A DNA stretch of 39,951 nucleotides from Sulfurovum sp. (lineage in GTDB: Bacteria; Campylobacterota; Campylobacteria; Campylobacterales; Sulfurovaceae), in the NCBI GenBank assembly GCA_026983515.1, contig JALWHT010000146.1, forward strand, positions 1 to 39,951. Reading direction: 5' to 3'. Both the position numbers and the translations under genes were made by a program. Below, piece after piece: positions 1 through 8,108 of this stretch; the first letter of the stretch is position 1, and each line of letters starts with the position of its first letter. The notes under the pieces are model-generated. The model saw nothing but the letters and a program-made list of their open reading frames with translations, did not search any database and was not told the origin of the DNA.

Positions 1-2
1 AG

Positions 3-941
3 GTACAGAAGCTGCTGATGAACCGTCCGTTGCCAAAAGGCAGCATCAAAGAGCATGAATCGGATATCATTAAAGCCATTGAGGAAGCAGACGGTTTTGC
101 ACAGGTCTTCCCGGAAGACAAATACTTTATTGTCGACAAGCTCCAGAAAGCAGACCACATTGTCGGTATGACCGGAGACGGGGTCAACGATGCACCGGCA
201 CTGAAAAAAGCAGACTGTGGTATTGCCGTCAGCGGTGCAACCGATGCAGCACGTGCATCAGCAGACCTTGTACTGCTTGCACCGGGTCTGAATGTCATCA
301 ATAATGCCATTAAAATCGCACGTATCACCTTTGAACGGATGCAGAGCTATACGATCTACCGTATCACAGAAACGATCCGTGTCATCCTGCTCTTTACACT
401 GACCATTTCGATCTTCGACTTTTACCCCATCACAGCCATCGAGATCATCCTCCTTGCACTCTTTAACGACCTGCCGATTCTCGCTATCGCGTATGACAAT
501 ACCAAACTGCGAAAATATCCGGTACGGTGGGATATGAAAGAGGTACTGGTACTCTCAAGCTGGCTTGGTATTGCGGGTGTACTTTCATCGTTCCTGCTCT
601 TCTGGCTGGTCTATTATGTCTGGCAGGTCAATGCAGAACTGACACAGACGATCTTCTTTGCGAAACTGATCATCGCAGGACACGGTACACTCTACAATAC
701 AAGACGTGATGACTGGTTCTGGAAAAAGCCATGGCCAAACCCCATACTCTGGAATGCGTCACTCTGGTCTGCGGTAGCGGCAGTGATCATTGCTGTCTAC
801 GGCTTCGGGCTTATCTATCCGATGGGATGGGGATGGGCACTATTCCTCGTAGTCTACCTCTTTGTATGGTTCCTCTTCAATGACGCAGTCAAGATGCTGG
901 TACTCAACTATTACCGTAAACGCGGAAAACTGGATATTTAG
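3..941 (+). CDS. P-type H+-ATPase (plasma-membrane type), C-terminal part
   Basis: This is the last ~312 codons of a gene whose 5' end lies outside the window; the frame is open from base 3, so the ATG at 18 is internal. The P-domain hinge motif MTGDGVNDAPALKKAD is followed by a membrane half with several hydrophobic segments and the FNDLPILAIAYD stretch seen in P3A proton pumps. Such pumps hydrolyse ATP to export protons across the inner membrane. The phosphorylation site (DKTGT) is upstream and not visible. The gene ends 10 nt before the SQR-like gene, suggesting one transcript. P3A rather than another P-type class is inferred from the membrane half; a P-type ATPase is certain. Confidence 0.9.
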   Translation, partial: VQKLLMNRPLPKGSIKEHESDIIKAIEEADGFAQVFPEDKYFIVDKLQKADHIVGMTGDGVNDAPALKKADCGIAVSGATDAARASADLVLLAPGLNVINNAIKIARITFERMQSYTIYRITETIRVILLFTLTISIFDFYPITAIEIILLALFNDLPILAIAYDNTKLRKYPVRWDMKEVLVLSSWLGIAGVLSSFLLFWLVYYVWQVNAELTQTIFFAKLIIAGHGTLYNTRRDDWFWKKPWPNPILWNASLWSAVAAVIIAVYGFGLIYPMGWGWALFLVVYLFVWFLFNDAVKMLVLNYYRKRGKLDI

Positions 942-951
942 GGAGATTGAA

Positions 952-2334
952 ATGAAAAAAGAAACCAAACAGATGAACCGACGCCAGATGCTCAAACTGA
1001 CTGCCGCTACCGGAGCGGGAGTGGTGCTGATGGGAAGTGAGGCAAGTGCCAATGCTCCCAAGGCAAACAGCAAAGAGGCCATCAGTAAAAAAAATCCGCT
1101 GCACATTGCCATTATTGGCGGAGGAATGGCAGGAACAGCGCTCGCCTACCGTTTGAGCCGTGCCATTACCTACCCTGTCATTACGCTTTATGAACCCCAG
1201 GAGCGCAGCTGCTGGTACCAGCCCGGACTCACCATGCTTGGTACCGGATTGTGGCCAATTGCCGATCTTTCTTACGAGCGGAACAATTATATTCCAATGC
1301 ATGTCACTCTCAAAAAAGAAGCGGTCACTGCTATTGATCCTGAAAAACTGTGTGTTACAGAAGCAAACGGCAAAGAGGTGCATTACGACTACATTATTGT
1401 TGCTACCGGTTTGCAGCTTGATTTTGATGCCATAGAGGGTCTGGGGAGCAACATTGCTTCCCTTGAACGTATGGACACACTGCCGGCATGGATGAATGAC
1501 GAAGCCATTGGCAGTGTTTACTACCTGCACGGTGCTTTTCGTCTTTCACTCCAGCTTGACAAAGTTGTACAAAAAGCACAAAAGGCTTCAAAAAAAGAAA
1601 AACTGCATGTTTTCTTTACCCAGCCAGGTATTCGTACCAAATCACCGGCTGCTGCCAAAAGTGTTCTTTTGACCCTTACACAACGGCTTGAAAAAGCAAA
1701 CCTTCGTGACCGTGTTGCAATCAGTTTTATAACAGAAGACGGGAAATTTTCAGAAAATAAACACTACAACAAACGCTACCATACACTTATGAAAAAAGAG
1801 GGAGTTAGCCTCATCACTGACAGACTGACAGCCATTGATGCAACCAATCAGAAAGCGACGTTTGAAAAGCAGGGAACACTGCCCTACGACTTCATACACA
1901 TTACTCCGCCGATGAAAGCCTCCGACTTCCTGGAAACTGCCGGTCTGCTCAATGAGAACGGTCTGGTTAATGTTGATCCAAAAACGCTGGAACACAAAGT
2001 GTACCCGAAACTCTTCGCCATCGGTGATATTGCAGGATGCGATACCCTTAAAAGTGCTTCTGCCATCAATGAGCAGGTCAAGATCATCACCGATACCATC
2101 CGTGCAATCGATGAAGGCGAAAAACCCAAGGCCCACTATGACGGATATGGTTCAGACACGATGCTCTGTCCGGAAAAAAAGGCAGCCATGATAGAAGCTT
2201 GGAACTACAAGGGAAACCCCCTTTCACCCTTGATAAGCCTCGATCCGATGCAATGCCACGGTATCTACTGGTATACAACACTCTATCTTTCAAGAACCTA
2301 TATGATGCAGGGTGTCCTGCGCGGATGGGCATAG
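952..2334 (+). CDS. SQR-like FAD-dependent oxidoreductase with Tat signal
   Basis: A 460-residue flavoprotein of the sulfide:quinone oxidoreductase / flavocytochrome c sulfide dehydrogenase family. The start at 952 is chosen over the track's 862 because GGGAGA precedes it and it gives a Tat-type N-terminus (NRRQMLKLTAATGAG, residues 9-23), implying folded export. The FAD-binding GGGMAG is at 57-61, the family WYQPG stretch at 88-92, and the second FAD motif IGDI near 357-360. C363 sits where the third SQR redox cysteine is expected, but the usual KCP motif reads KSP (S231). A quinone-linked sulfur-compound role is therefore plausible, but canonical sulfide oxidation is doubtful. It lies between the proton pump and PPK2 genes. 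Confidence 0.85.
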   Translation: MKKETKQMNRRQMLKLTAATGAGVVLMGSEASANAPKANSKEAISKKNPLHIAIIGGGMAGTALAYRLSRAITYPVITLYEPQERSCWYQPGLTMLGTGLWPIADLSYERNNYIPMHVTLKKEAVTAIDPEKLCVTEANGKEVHYDYIIVATGLQLDFDAIEGLGSNIASLERMDTLPAWMNDEAIGSVYYLHGAFRLSLQLDKVVQKAQKASKKEKLHVFFTQPGIRTKSPAAAKSVLLTLTQRLEKANLRDRVAISFITEDGKFSENKHYNKRYHTLMKKEGVSLITDRLTAIDATNQKATFEKQGTLPYDFIHITPPMKASDFLETAGLLNENGLVNVDPKTLEHKVYPKLFAIGDIAGCDTLKSASAINEQVKIITDTIRAIDEGEKPKAHYDGYGSDTMLCPEKKAAMIEAWNYKGNPLSPLISLDPMQCHGIYWYTTLYLSRTYMMQGVLRGWA

Positions 2335-2343
2335 GAAAATAAA

Positions 2344-3102
2344 ATGAAAAAATCGATTTACAAAAAAGAGCTCTATGAACTACAGGTGGAACTGGTAAAG
2401 TTTCAAAAGTATGTCATTGAAAAGGAGATTGCCGTCTGTCTCCTCTTTGAGGGGCGTGATGCCGCAGGAAAAGACGGTACCATCAAACGCTTTACAGAAC
2501 ACCTCAGTCCAAGGGAAGCACGTACCGTTGCACTGGGAAAACCCAGTGACAAAGAGACGAAGTCGTGGTACTTTCAGCGCTATGTGCCGCATCTGCCAAG
2601 TGAAGGCGAAATTGTCTTTTTTAACCGTAGCTGGTACAACCGGGCCGGGGTAGAGAAAGTCATGGGATTTTGTACAGCCAAACAGTACAAAACCTTTATG
2701 GAAGAGGTAGGCAGTTTTGAACAGATGCTGACACATTCTGGTGTCCGTTTTTTTAAGTACTACCTCGATATTTCCAAAAAGGAGCAGAAAAAACGTCTTG
2801 ATGCACGCAAGACCGACCCGCTCAAACAGTGGAAACTCAGCCCTATTGACGCAAAGGCACAGGAGAAATGGAAAGCCTACTCCAAAGCCAGGGACGCAAT
2901 GTTCAACAAAACCTCGTTTGTCTACGCTCCCTGGTATGTTGTCCATACCGATGACAAAAAAGAAGCACGTATCAATGTGATGAAACATTTTCTCAGCCAG
3001 AACAACTATCCTGACAAACGTGAAGAGCTGCTTCTTTACGACCATAATGTCGTCTGCAAGTTTGATCCGGTCTGCTACGACAAAGGGATGATCGCACCAT
3101 GA
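2344..3102 (+). CDS. ppk2: Polyphosphate kinase 2 family protein
   Basis: A 252-residue cytoplasmic PPK2. These enzymes transfer phosphate between polyphosphate and nucleotides, usually making GTP or ATP from NDPs, or NDPs from NMPs. The P-loop FEGRDAAGKDGTIKRF is at 35-50, with the family segments SWYFQRYVPHLP and FFNRSWYNRAGVE after it. The length fits a single-domain enzyme. AGGAAA precedes the ATG. It starts 9 nt after the SQR-like gene and its end overlaps the next gene by 4 nt (ATGA), so translation is probably coupled. The class (NDP- or NMP-using) cannot be settled by eye. Confidence 0.93.
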   Translation: MKKSIYKKELYELQVELVKFQKYVIEKEIAVCLLFEGRDAAGKDGTIKRFTEHLSPREARTVALGKPSDKETKSWYFQRYVPHLPSEGEIVFFNRSWYNRAGVEKVMGFCTAKQYKTFMEEVGSFEQMLTHSGVRFFKYYLDISKKEQKKRLDARKTDPLKQWKLSPIDAKAQEKWKAYSKARDAMFNKTSFVYAPWYVVHTDDKKEARINVMKHFLSQNNYPDKREELLLYDHNVVCKFDPVCYDKGMIAP

Positions 3103-4352
3103 GTCTTTCTCCTGACCTCATTCATCTGGCAGTAACGATTGTTTTCAGTTTTCTGGTCGGTATGGAGCTTCGTACCTACCGGGAGCAGTACCATGCCAAA
3201 GAAGAAAATCTCTATTTCGGTACGGCACGCACCTATACCTTCATCGGTATTCTCGGCTATCTTTTCTACAAACTCGACCCCTCCAGCCTGAGTGCCTACA
3301 TAGCCGTATTACTTGGGCTTTCGGCACTTTTTGCCATGCTCTACTGGCACAAGCTGGGTGAGGGCAAGTCAAGTATTTTGCCTTATGTAGTGATGCTCTC
3401 GGTATATAGCTTTGGTCCACTGACCGAACGCTTCCCTCTTTGGATGCCTTCACTGCTGTTCGTACTCATTATCTTTCTGCTCAACGCCAAACAGTCTCTC
3501 CATCACTGGGGAGAAACAATCAATATGCATGAGTTTGAAACACTGGGAAAGATGGTACTGCTCTCTGCTGTTATCCTTCCTTTGCTCCCCAATACCAATA
3601 CCATTCCCTATCTGCCTATTTCACCTTTTAAAATATGGCTGGCGGTAGTGGTTATTTCAGGCATAAGCTATGGCGGCTACCTGGTGCAAAAATACCTTTT
3701 CCCCTCCAAAGGCTATTTTCTGACTGGCATTTTCGGCGGCACCTACTCTTCTACAGCAACAACCGTTGTCCTTGCGCGAAAAGCAAAATCAGGGGGAAAC
3801 AATCCGGTCATCGATGCTGCCATCATTGCCGCAACATCCATGATGTATCTTCGCCTTCTCGTTGTAGCCGGCGTCTTTAATTTCACTGTTGCCAAAACAT
3901 TGATCCTCCCTTTTACTACTATGGCATTGGCGGGACTTCTTTTCTCATTTTTCTATTTGATACAAAAAAAACAGCAGATCAAACATGCCGAATTTGTCGA
4001 CAAGAACCCACTGGAGCTGGGAACAGCCTTTCTCTTTGCCGGTCTTTTTGTACTCATGATGATCATTACCCACTTTGTCATCAGCCACTACGGAAACAAT
4101 GGATTGCAGGTACTCTCATTCGTGGTCGGGTTTACAGACATTGACCCTTTTATTCTCTCGCTTCTGACAGGAAAATATGCCGTTGGGCAGCATGAACTGG
4201 TCGCAGCCATTATGATCGCCGCAGGCAGTAACAACCTCCTTAAGGCACTGTATGCCGTCTGGTTCGGCGGCATCAAAGGCGGCATCCGTTCTGCTGTCTG
4301 GATTGGTCTACTGGGTGTAGCTACCATTGCCTGGGCACTGTACGGTATGTAG
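3099..4352 (+). CDS. MgtC/SapB and DUF4010 membrane protein
   Basis: A 417-residue inner-membrane protein with about a dozen hydrophobic segments. The N-terminal part carries the FLVGMELRTYREQ pattern of MgtC/SapB-type proteins. The C-terminal half has the DUF4010 signature GGTYSSTATTVVLARKAK and a SNNLLKALYAVWFGG motif. The molecular function of DUF4010 proteins is not established; MgtC relatives are linked to Mg2+ or phosphate stress and ATPase regulation. Its 4-nt overlap with ppk2 and the proton pump upstream make a membrane-energetics or phosphate role worth considering, but that is inference. It is the last gene of the plus-strand group and converges on the M20 peptidase. Confidence 0.85.
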   Translation: MSLSPDLIHLAVTIVFSFLVGMELRTYREQYHAKEENLYFGTARTYTFIGILGYLFYKLDPSSLSAYIAVLLGLSALFAMLYWHKLGEGKSSILPYVVMLSVYSFGPLTERFPLWMPSLLFVLIIFLLNAKQSLHHWGETINMHEFETLGKMVLLSAVILPLLPNTNTIPYLPISPFKIWLAVVVISGISYGGYLVQKYLFPSKGYFLTGIFGGTYSSTATTVVLARKAKSGGNNPVIDAAIIAATSMMYLRLLVVAGVFNFTVAKTLILPFTTMALAGLLFSFFYLIQKKQQIKHAEFVDKNPLELGTAFLFAGLFVLMMIITHFVISHYGNNGLQVLSFVVGFTDIDPFILSLLTGKYAVGQHELVAAIMIAAGSNNLLKALYAVWFGGIKGGIRSAVWIGLLGVATIAWALYGM

Positions 4353-4370
4353 TGTTCTCTACTACACCGT
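4342..4370 (+). terminator. Stem-loop between convergent genes
   Basis: ACGG-(TA bulge)-TGTAGT pairs with ACTACA-CCGT around a 7-nt loop, spanning the DUF4010 stop codon. It is followed by a T-poor tail, so intrinsic termination is only moderately supported. Confidence 0.4.
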
Positions 4371-4404
4371 TCACTTTAAATGAAATCTTTGCAAGAGTGC
4401 CGGA

Positions 4405-5499
4405 CTATATCTCCCCTTGCAGAAAATACTCAAATATCTGTGTGACCAGCGCAATGCGCTCCTCAAAACTCTTTTTACCCGCTCGCTCATGCACCGTATG
4501 GTCACCGTCACCGTAAGGTCCCCAGCCATCGAGGGTAGGGACTCCCTGTGACGCGATGATGTTGGCATCACTCACACCGCCACGCTTTTCGGTAGGCAGG
4601 GTAGTATTGCAGAGGGTCTCTATCTTCTTGACAAAAGCAGCCTGCTCTGGAGTAGGCTGCATCACATCACGCTGGATGCCGCCGGAAAGTTTCGATTCCG
4701 TTCCCTCGACATAAGCGGTATTGACAATGGCATCAACGGCTTCAAGAACCCTGTCACGTTCGTCGGTCGTGGTGTAGCGCAGTTCAAATGTCAGTTTCGC
4801 CTTGGGTGAGATGGTGTTGGCACCGATGCCTCCTTCTATTTTGCCGACATTGACGGTGGTCTGCTTTTCAAGATCAGTCAGGGCAACAAGTTTTTGCAGT
4901 TTAATCGCCGCTTCAAGATTGGCATCTGCCCCCTTGTCGTAGTGGTTTCCCGCATGCGCGGCGATGCCCTCAATATCGATGAAGAAGGTACCGACCCCCT
5001 TGCGGCCAATGACTACTTCGTCATGTACGCCCGCCGCTTCGAACACCATGCAGTAATCATACGCCTTTGCCAGTTTGGCCAAGAGGTGTTTGCTGTCATC
5101 ACTGCCGGTCTCTTCGTCACTGACGAGCAGAAAGTCAATATTGTGGATTGCTCCAAACTTTTTATGGACATTGCGGAGTGCCTGGAGCGCAACATAGTTG
5201 CCCCCTTTCATATCACACACCCCCGGACCGTATATCCATTCGTCGTCCTCTTTGAATGTTTCGAAAGTGCCAGGAGGGAAAACGGTGTCAAGGTGTCCGA
5301 GCAGCAGCAGCTTTTTACCCTCTTTTTGAGAAGCGGTAAGGTGCAGGTGGTCTCCGATCTCTTCTCTGGGATATCGGGTAAGCGTATAGCCAAGTTCCTC
5401 TAACCAATAGCCAAAGATTTCGCCGTTTTCATCGACACCTTCCTTGTTTTTTGTCCATGAGTTGATCTCGATGATCTTTTTGAGTTCGTTAAAGTCCAT
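4405..5499 (-). CDS. M20 family metallopeptidase (glutamate carboxypeptidase-like)
   Basis: A 364-residue di-zinc peptidase of the M20 / CPG2 type, which removes C-terminal amino acids from peptides or deacylates amino acids. Visible metal ligands are H69 and D71 in GHLDT, D96 in GPGVCDMKGG, the catalytic/metal pair SDEET (E129, E130) and a late His in GDGDHTVHE. No signal peptide is present, so it is cytosolic. It is divergent from the first ATP-grasp gene with about 105 bp between them. It may recycle or trim products of the neighbouring amide ligases, but this is inferred from position only. Substrate is unknown. Confidence 0.9.
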   Translation of the reverse strand: MDFNELKKIIEINSWTKNKEGVDENGEIFGYWLEELGYTLTRYPREEIGDHLHLTASQKEGKKLLLLGHLDTVFPPGTFETFKEDDEWIYGPGVCDMKGGNYVALQALRNVHKKFGAIHNIDFLLVSDEETGSDDSKHLLAKLAKAYDYCMVFEAAGVHDEVVIGRKGVGTFFIDIEGIAAHAGNHYDKGADANLEAAIKLQKLVALTDLEKQTTVNVGKIEGGIGANTISPKAKLTFELRYTTTDERDRVLEAVDAIVNTAYVEGTESKLSGGIQRDVMQPTPEQAAFVKKIETLCNTTLPTEKRGGVSDANIIASQGVPTLDGWGPYGDGDHTVHERAGKKSFEERIALVTQIFEYFLQGEI

Positions 5500-5566
5500 A
5501 CTGCCGCTGCCTTCTCTTCTAAATATTGTGATTTTGTTATGATTCTCTGAAGATATTTTAATAAAA

Positions 5567-5577
5567 TATAGTAAAAT
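5567..5577 (+). promoter_or_regulatory. Candidate -10 region for the ATP-grasp genes
   Basis: TATAGT overlaps TAAAAT in an AT-rich stretch about 30 nt upstream of the ATG at 5605. No clear -35 is visible. Confidence 0.35.
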
Positions 5578-5604
5578 AAGAGATTAAATAACAAGGATGA
5601 TCGA

Positions 5605-6516
5605 ATGGGTAGAAAGATCGGAATGTGGATGTATCAAAACGGCGGCGGTGACAAGATAGAGCAGAAAATGGTGAAAAAGCTCAAAGAGCGCGGTATCGAA
5701 ACGGTGACCGATATCAATCTGCGTCATGCTGTAGCCAAAAAAGGACATATCTATCACGGCAAACGCAAAGTCGACAAACTCGATCTTTTCTTCTCCTACA
5801 ACGCCGGCGAGCAGACACAGTATCAGGTCTTTTTGTATCAGGCGCTTGCACGCATCATCCCGACTGTCAACTCTTACGAAGCGTTCGCGTTGACCGAAGA
5901 CAAATTCCAAACCTCCTATCTGCTGCAGCAAAACGGTGTAGCCACACCGGAGTTTCAACTCTGCCACAGAGACGATACAGAGCATCTTCGGCGTATTATG
6001 AAAAAATGGAAAAAAATGGTTTATAAGCCGACCGACGGCTGGGGCGGTGTAGGGCTTACAAAAATAGAGAATGAAGAAACACTCAACATGCTGCTTCCGT
6101 TCCTCAACCAGACCGACCTGCGCTTTTTCTATGTTGAAAAATTCGTCGAGTATGACAATACCGACTTCCGTGTCGATATTGTAGACGGAAAGTTTGTCGG
6201 ATGTTATGGCAGAAAAGCGAGCAAAAGCGACTGGCGCACCAACGTCACAAGCGGCGGTTCGGTCTTTAAACGTGAGCCAAATGATGAGATCATCGAACTT
6301 GCGATCAAGGCAGCCGAAGTATGCGGTACGGACATTGCCGGAGTAGACATCATCTACGATCTCGAACGAGAGGAGTATGTGGTGCTTGAAGTCAACGGCA
6401 TTCCGGCCTTTGCAACACCGGAGCAGGAGAAGATGGGACTGGACTTCAACGACCTCAAGATCGAACTTATTGTTGACCTGATCGACCGCAAGACAAAGAA
6501 AAGAAAGAAAAAGTAG
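5605..6516 (+). CDS. RimK-like ATP-grasp amide ligase
   Basis: A 303-residue cytosolic ATP-grasp protein. These enzymes activate a carboxylate as acyl phosphate and join it to an amine or thiol. The pre-ATP-grasp region ends near DKFQTSYLLQQNGVATP. The nucleotide-binding segment is MVYKPTDGWGGVGLTKI, followed by DFRVDIVDGKFVGCYGRK and the WRTNVTSGGS loop. The metal-binding end AGVDIIYD...LEVNGIPAF keeps the E-x-N pair. AAGGAT precedes the ATG. It closely resembles RimK / lysine-biosynthesis type ligases, but no carrier-protein or ribosomal gene lies nearby, so the substrate is unknown. A second ATP-grasp gene follows 61 nt later. Confidence 0.85.
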   Translation: MGRKIGMWMYQNGGGDKIEQKMVKKLKERGIETVTDINLRHAVAKKGHIYHGKRKVDKLDLFFSYNAGEQTQYQVFLYQALARIIPTVNSYEAFALTEDKFQTSYLLQQNGVATPEFQLCHRDDTEHLRRIMKKWKKMVYKPTDGWGGVGLTKIENEETLNMLLPFLNQTDLRFFYVEKFVEYDNTDFRVDIVDGKFVGCYGRKASKSDWRTNVTSGGSVFKREPNDEIIELAIKAAEVCGTDIAGVDIIYDLEREEYVVLEVNGIPAFATPEQEKMGLDFNDLKIELIVDLIDRKTKKRKKK

Positions 6517-6577
6517 ACGTCTGACATATGTAGTAAAGTGTTAGTAACAAAAAACAACGAAACAAAAAGGGGACACC

Positions 6578-8008
6578 ATGGCAAAAAAGAACAAACAGCA
6601 AAAACTACCAAAACTCGGACTGCTCTATCTCGACCACGTATTGAGATTTTTCGACAAAAGCAACTTCAGAGGCTGGCCTGACAAAATAGAGACTGTCATC
6701 TACCATTGGAAGAATGACAAAGACCGCTTCATCAGAGAAGTCAAACGCAAAAAAATCGACGTACTCATCGGAAACATTCCCGCTACTGCATATGAAACGT
6801 TCCGTGAAATTGCAAGAGAGCTGCCACATGTACAGTTCATCCCCTCACTCGATACACAGTTTGCCAACAAGTCCAAAGAAAATGTAACCCGTTTTGCCTG
6901 GAAATATAACATCCCTGTACCCAAAACCTACATTTTCTATGACAGAGAAAAGGGAATGAAATTCATCGAAGAGACAACATATCCAAAGATCATCAAAAAA
7001 AGTTACGGCCCTTCCAACTACGGCGGATACTTTGTCCACAAGGTAGACTCTGCCAAAGAGGCAAAAGAGCTGCTTGAGAAGAAAAAGTACAACCCCATCT
7101 ATATGCAGGACTTCGTCCCTATGGAGGCAGATGTACGCGTGATGCTCATTGGCCACAAGCCGGTGTGTGCTTTCTGGAGACGTCCGCCCAAGGGTGAGTG
7201 GCTGACCAACACAAGCCAGGGCGGAAGCATGGACTACATGGACGTGCCAAAAGAGCTGCTCGACCTTGCTGTCAAGGTCTCCAAAGCGGCAAACGCCGAG
7301 TACTGGGCGTGTGACGTGGCTGTTGGTGAGGATGGCAAGTACCGCATTCTCGAGTGTGCGACAGCCTTTGCCGCCTTCCCGTATATTCGTGACTGGATTG
7401 GGCAGTATCTGATGTGGAAATTCTCCAACGGGCGTTTCCCGCTGCCGAACATCCCGCTTTACAACTGGGAAGAGCTTGGCAAGATGGATGCAAGTGTGCT
7501 GCGTACACTTCGCTACATTACTTTTGGACGATACACACAAAGCTACGACGGTGCTTTCTTCCTTGACAAAAAAACCAAAAAGACAGAAGAGGGTGAAATG
7601 TATCTGCATGAGCTTGACAGCCTTTACCCCATGCTCAATACTTATACCAGAACCAAAGAAGAGTGGCCGAGTGAGAAATGGAATTTCCAGGACAATTACG
7701 GGAAAACCATTGAGAAGGTAAGTGCAAAGAAAAACCCCAAATATGACGATGACGATGAGGGGGCTCAGAGTGAAGCACAGGAGAACATTATTGAACTTTC
7801 CGAGAAAAAAGTGAAAAAACTGCTTACATCCGTCGAGGGAATCGGTGAGAAGAAGGCAGAAAAGATCATGAAAAAGTTCGACACTGCCGAACTGGTACAT
7901 GCCCTTGAAACTGCTCCTGAAAAAATTGGAGAAGAGTTCTCCTGGTTCAAGGAAAAATTCACCAAAAGACTGCTTAAAGAGTGGAAATCATTCAAAGATA
8001 AGCTCTAA
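6578..8008 (+). CDS. ATP-grasp protein with C-terminal helix-hairpin-helix
   Basis: A 476-residue protein. Residues ~90-280 match an ATP-grasp fold (PKIIKKSYGPSNYGGYFVHK, DVRVMLIGHKPVCAFWRR, TNTSQGGS, WACDVAV...RILECATAF). Where the active partner upstream has E-x-N, this one has E-C-A, so a metal ligand seems lost. A middle region of ~120 residues (GRYTQSYDGAFF, ELDSLYPMLNTYTR) is unrecognised. It is followed by an acidic linker (DDDDEG) and a helix-hairpin-helix (VEGIGEKKAEKIMKKF, ~419-434), a fold that usually binds DNA or acts in protein contacts. A strong RBS (AAAGGGG) precedes the ATG. It may be a non-catalytic or altered partner of the 5605 ligase. Confidence 0.8.
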   Translation: MAKKNKQQKLPKLGLLYLDHVLRFFDKSNFRGWPDKIETVIYHWKNDKDRFIREVKRKKIDVLIGNIPATAYETFREIARELPHVQFIPSLDTQFANKSKENVTRFAWKYNIPVPKTYIFYDREKGMKFIEETTYPKIIKKSYGPSNYGGYFVHKVDSAKEAKELLEKKKYNPIYMQDFVPMEADVRVMLIGHKPVCAFWRRPPKGEWLTNTSQGGSMDYMDVPKELLDLAVKVSKAANAEYWACDVAVGEDGKYRILECATAFAAFPYIRDWIGQYLMWKFSNGRFPLPNIPLYNWEELGKMDASVLRTLRYITFGRYTQSYDGAFFLDKKTKKTEEGEMYLHELDSLYPMLNTYTRTKEEWPSEKWNFQDNYGKTIEKVSAKKNPKYDDDDEGAQSEAQENIIELSEKKVKKLLTSVEGIGEKKAEKIMKKFDTAELVHALETAPEKIGEEFSWFKEKFTKRLLKEWKSFKDKL

Positions 8009-8031
8009 AGGTGTACACTTCGCCGATTTTT

Positions 8032-8076
8032 TCTTCTCTGCCCCGGCTTTCGGATTCAGAGAAGAGACCCTTTTTT
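8032..8076 (+). terminator. Probable intrinsic terminator after the second ATP-grasp gene
   Basis: TCTTCTCTG pairs with CAGAGAAGA (9 bp) around a 16-nt loop that can form an inner CCG/CGG stem. GACCC and a TTTTTT run follow. The 5-nt gap before the T run makes it less than ideal. Confidence 0.55.
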
Positions 8077-8108
8077 ATTTCAAACCACTACCGTAAAGGC
8101 TGCTAACG

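Noticed and set aside
862-951. Upstream extension of the SQR-like ORF to 862
   Set aside because: It overlaps the end of the ATPase gene, has no ribosome site and would bury the Tat signal inside the protein.
6845-7900. 351-codon minus-strand ORF inside the second ATP-grasp gene
   Set aside because: Cysteine- and histidine-rich composition typical of antisense reading; the plus-strand gene has clear motifs and a strong ribosome site.
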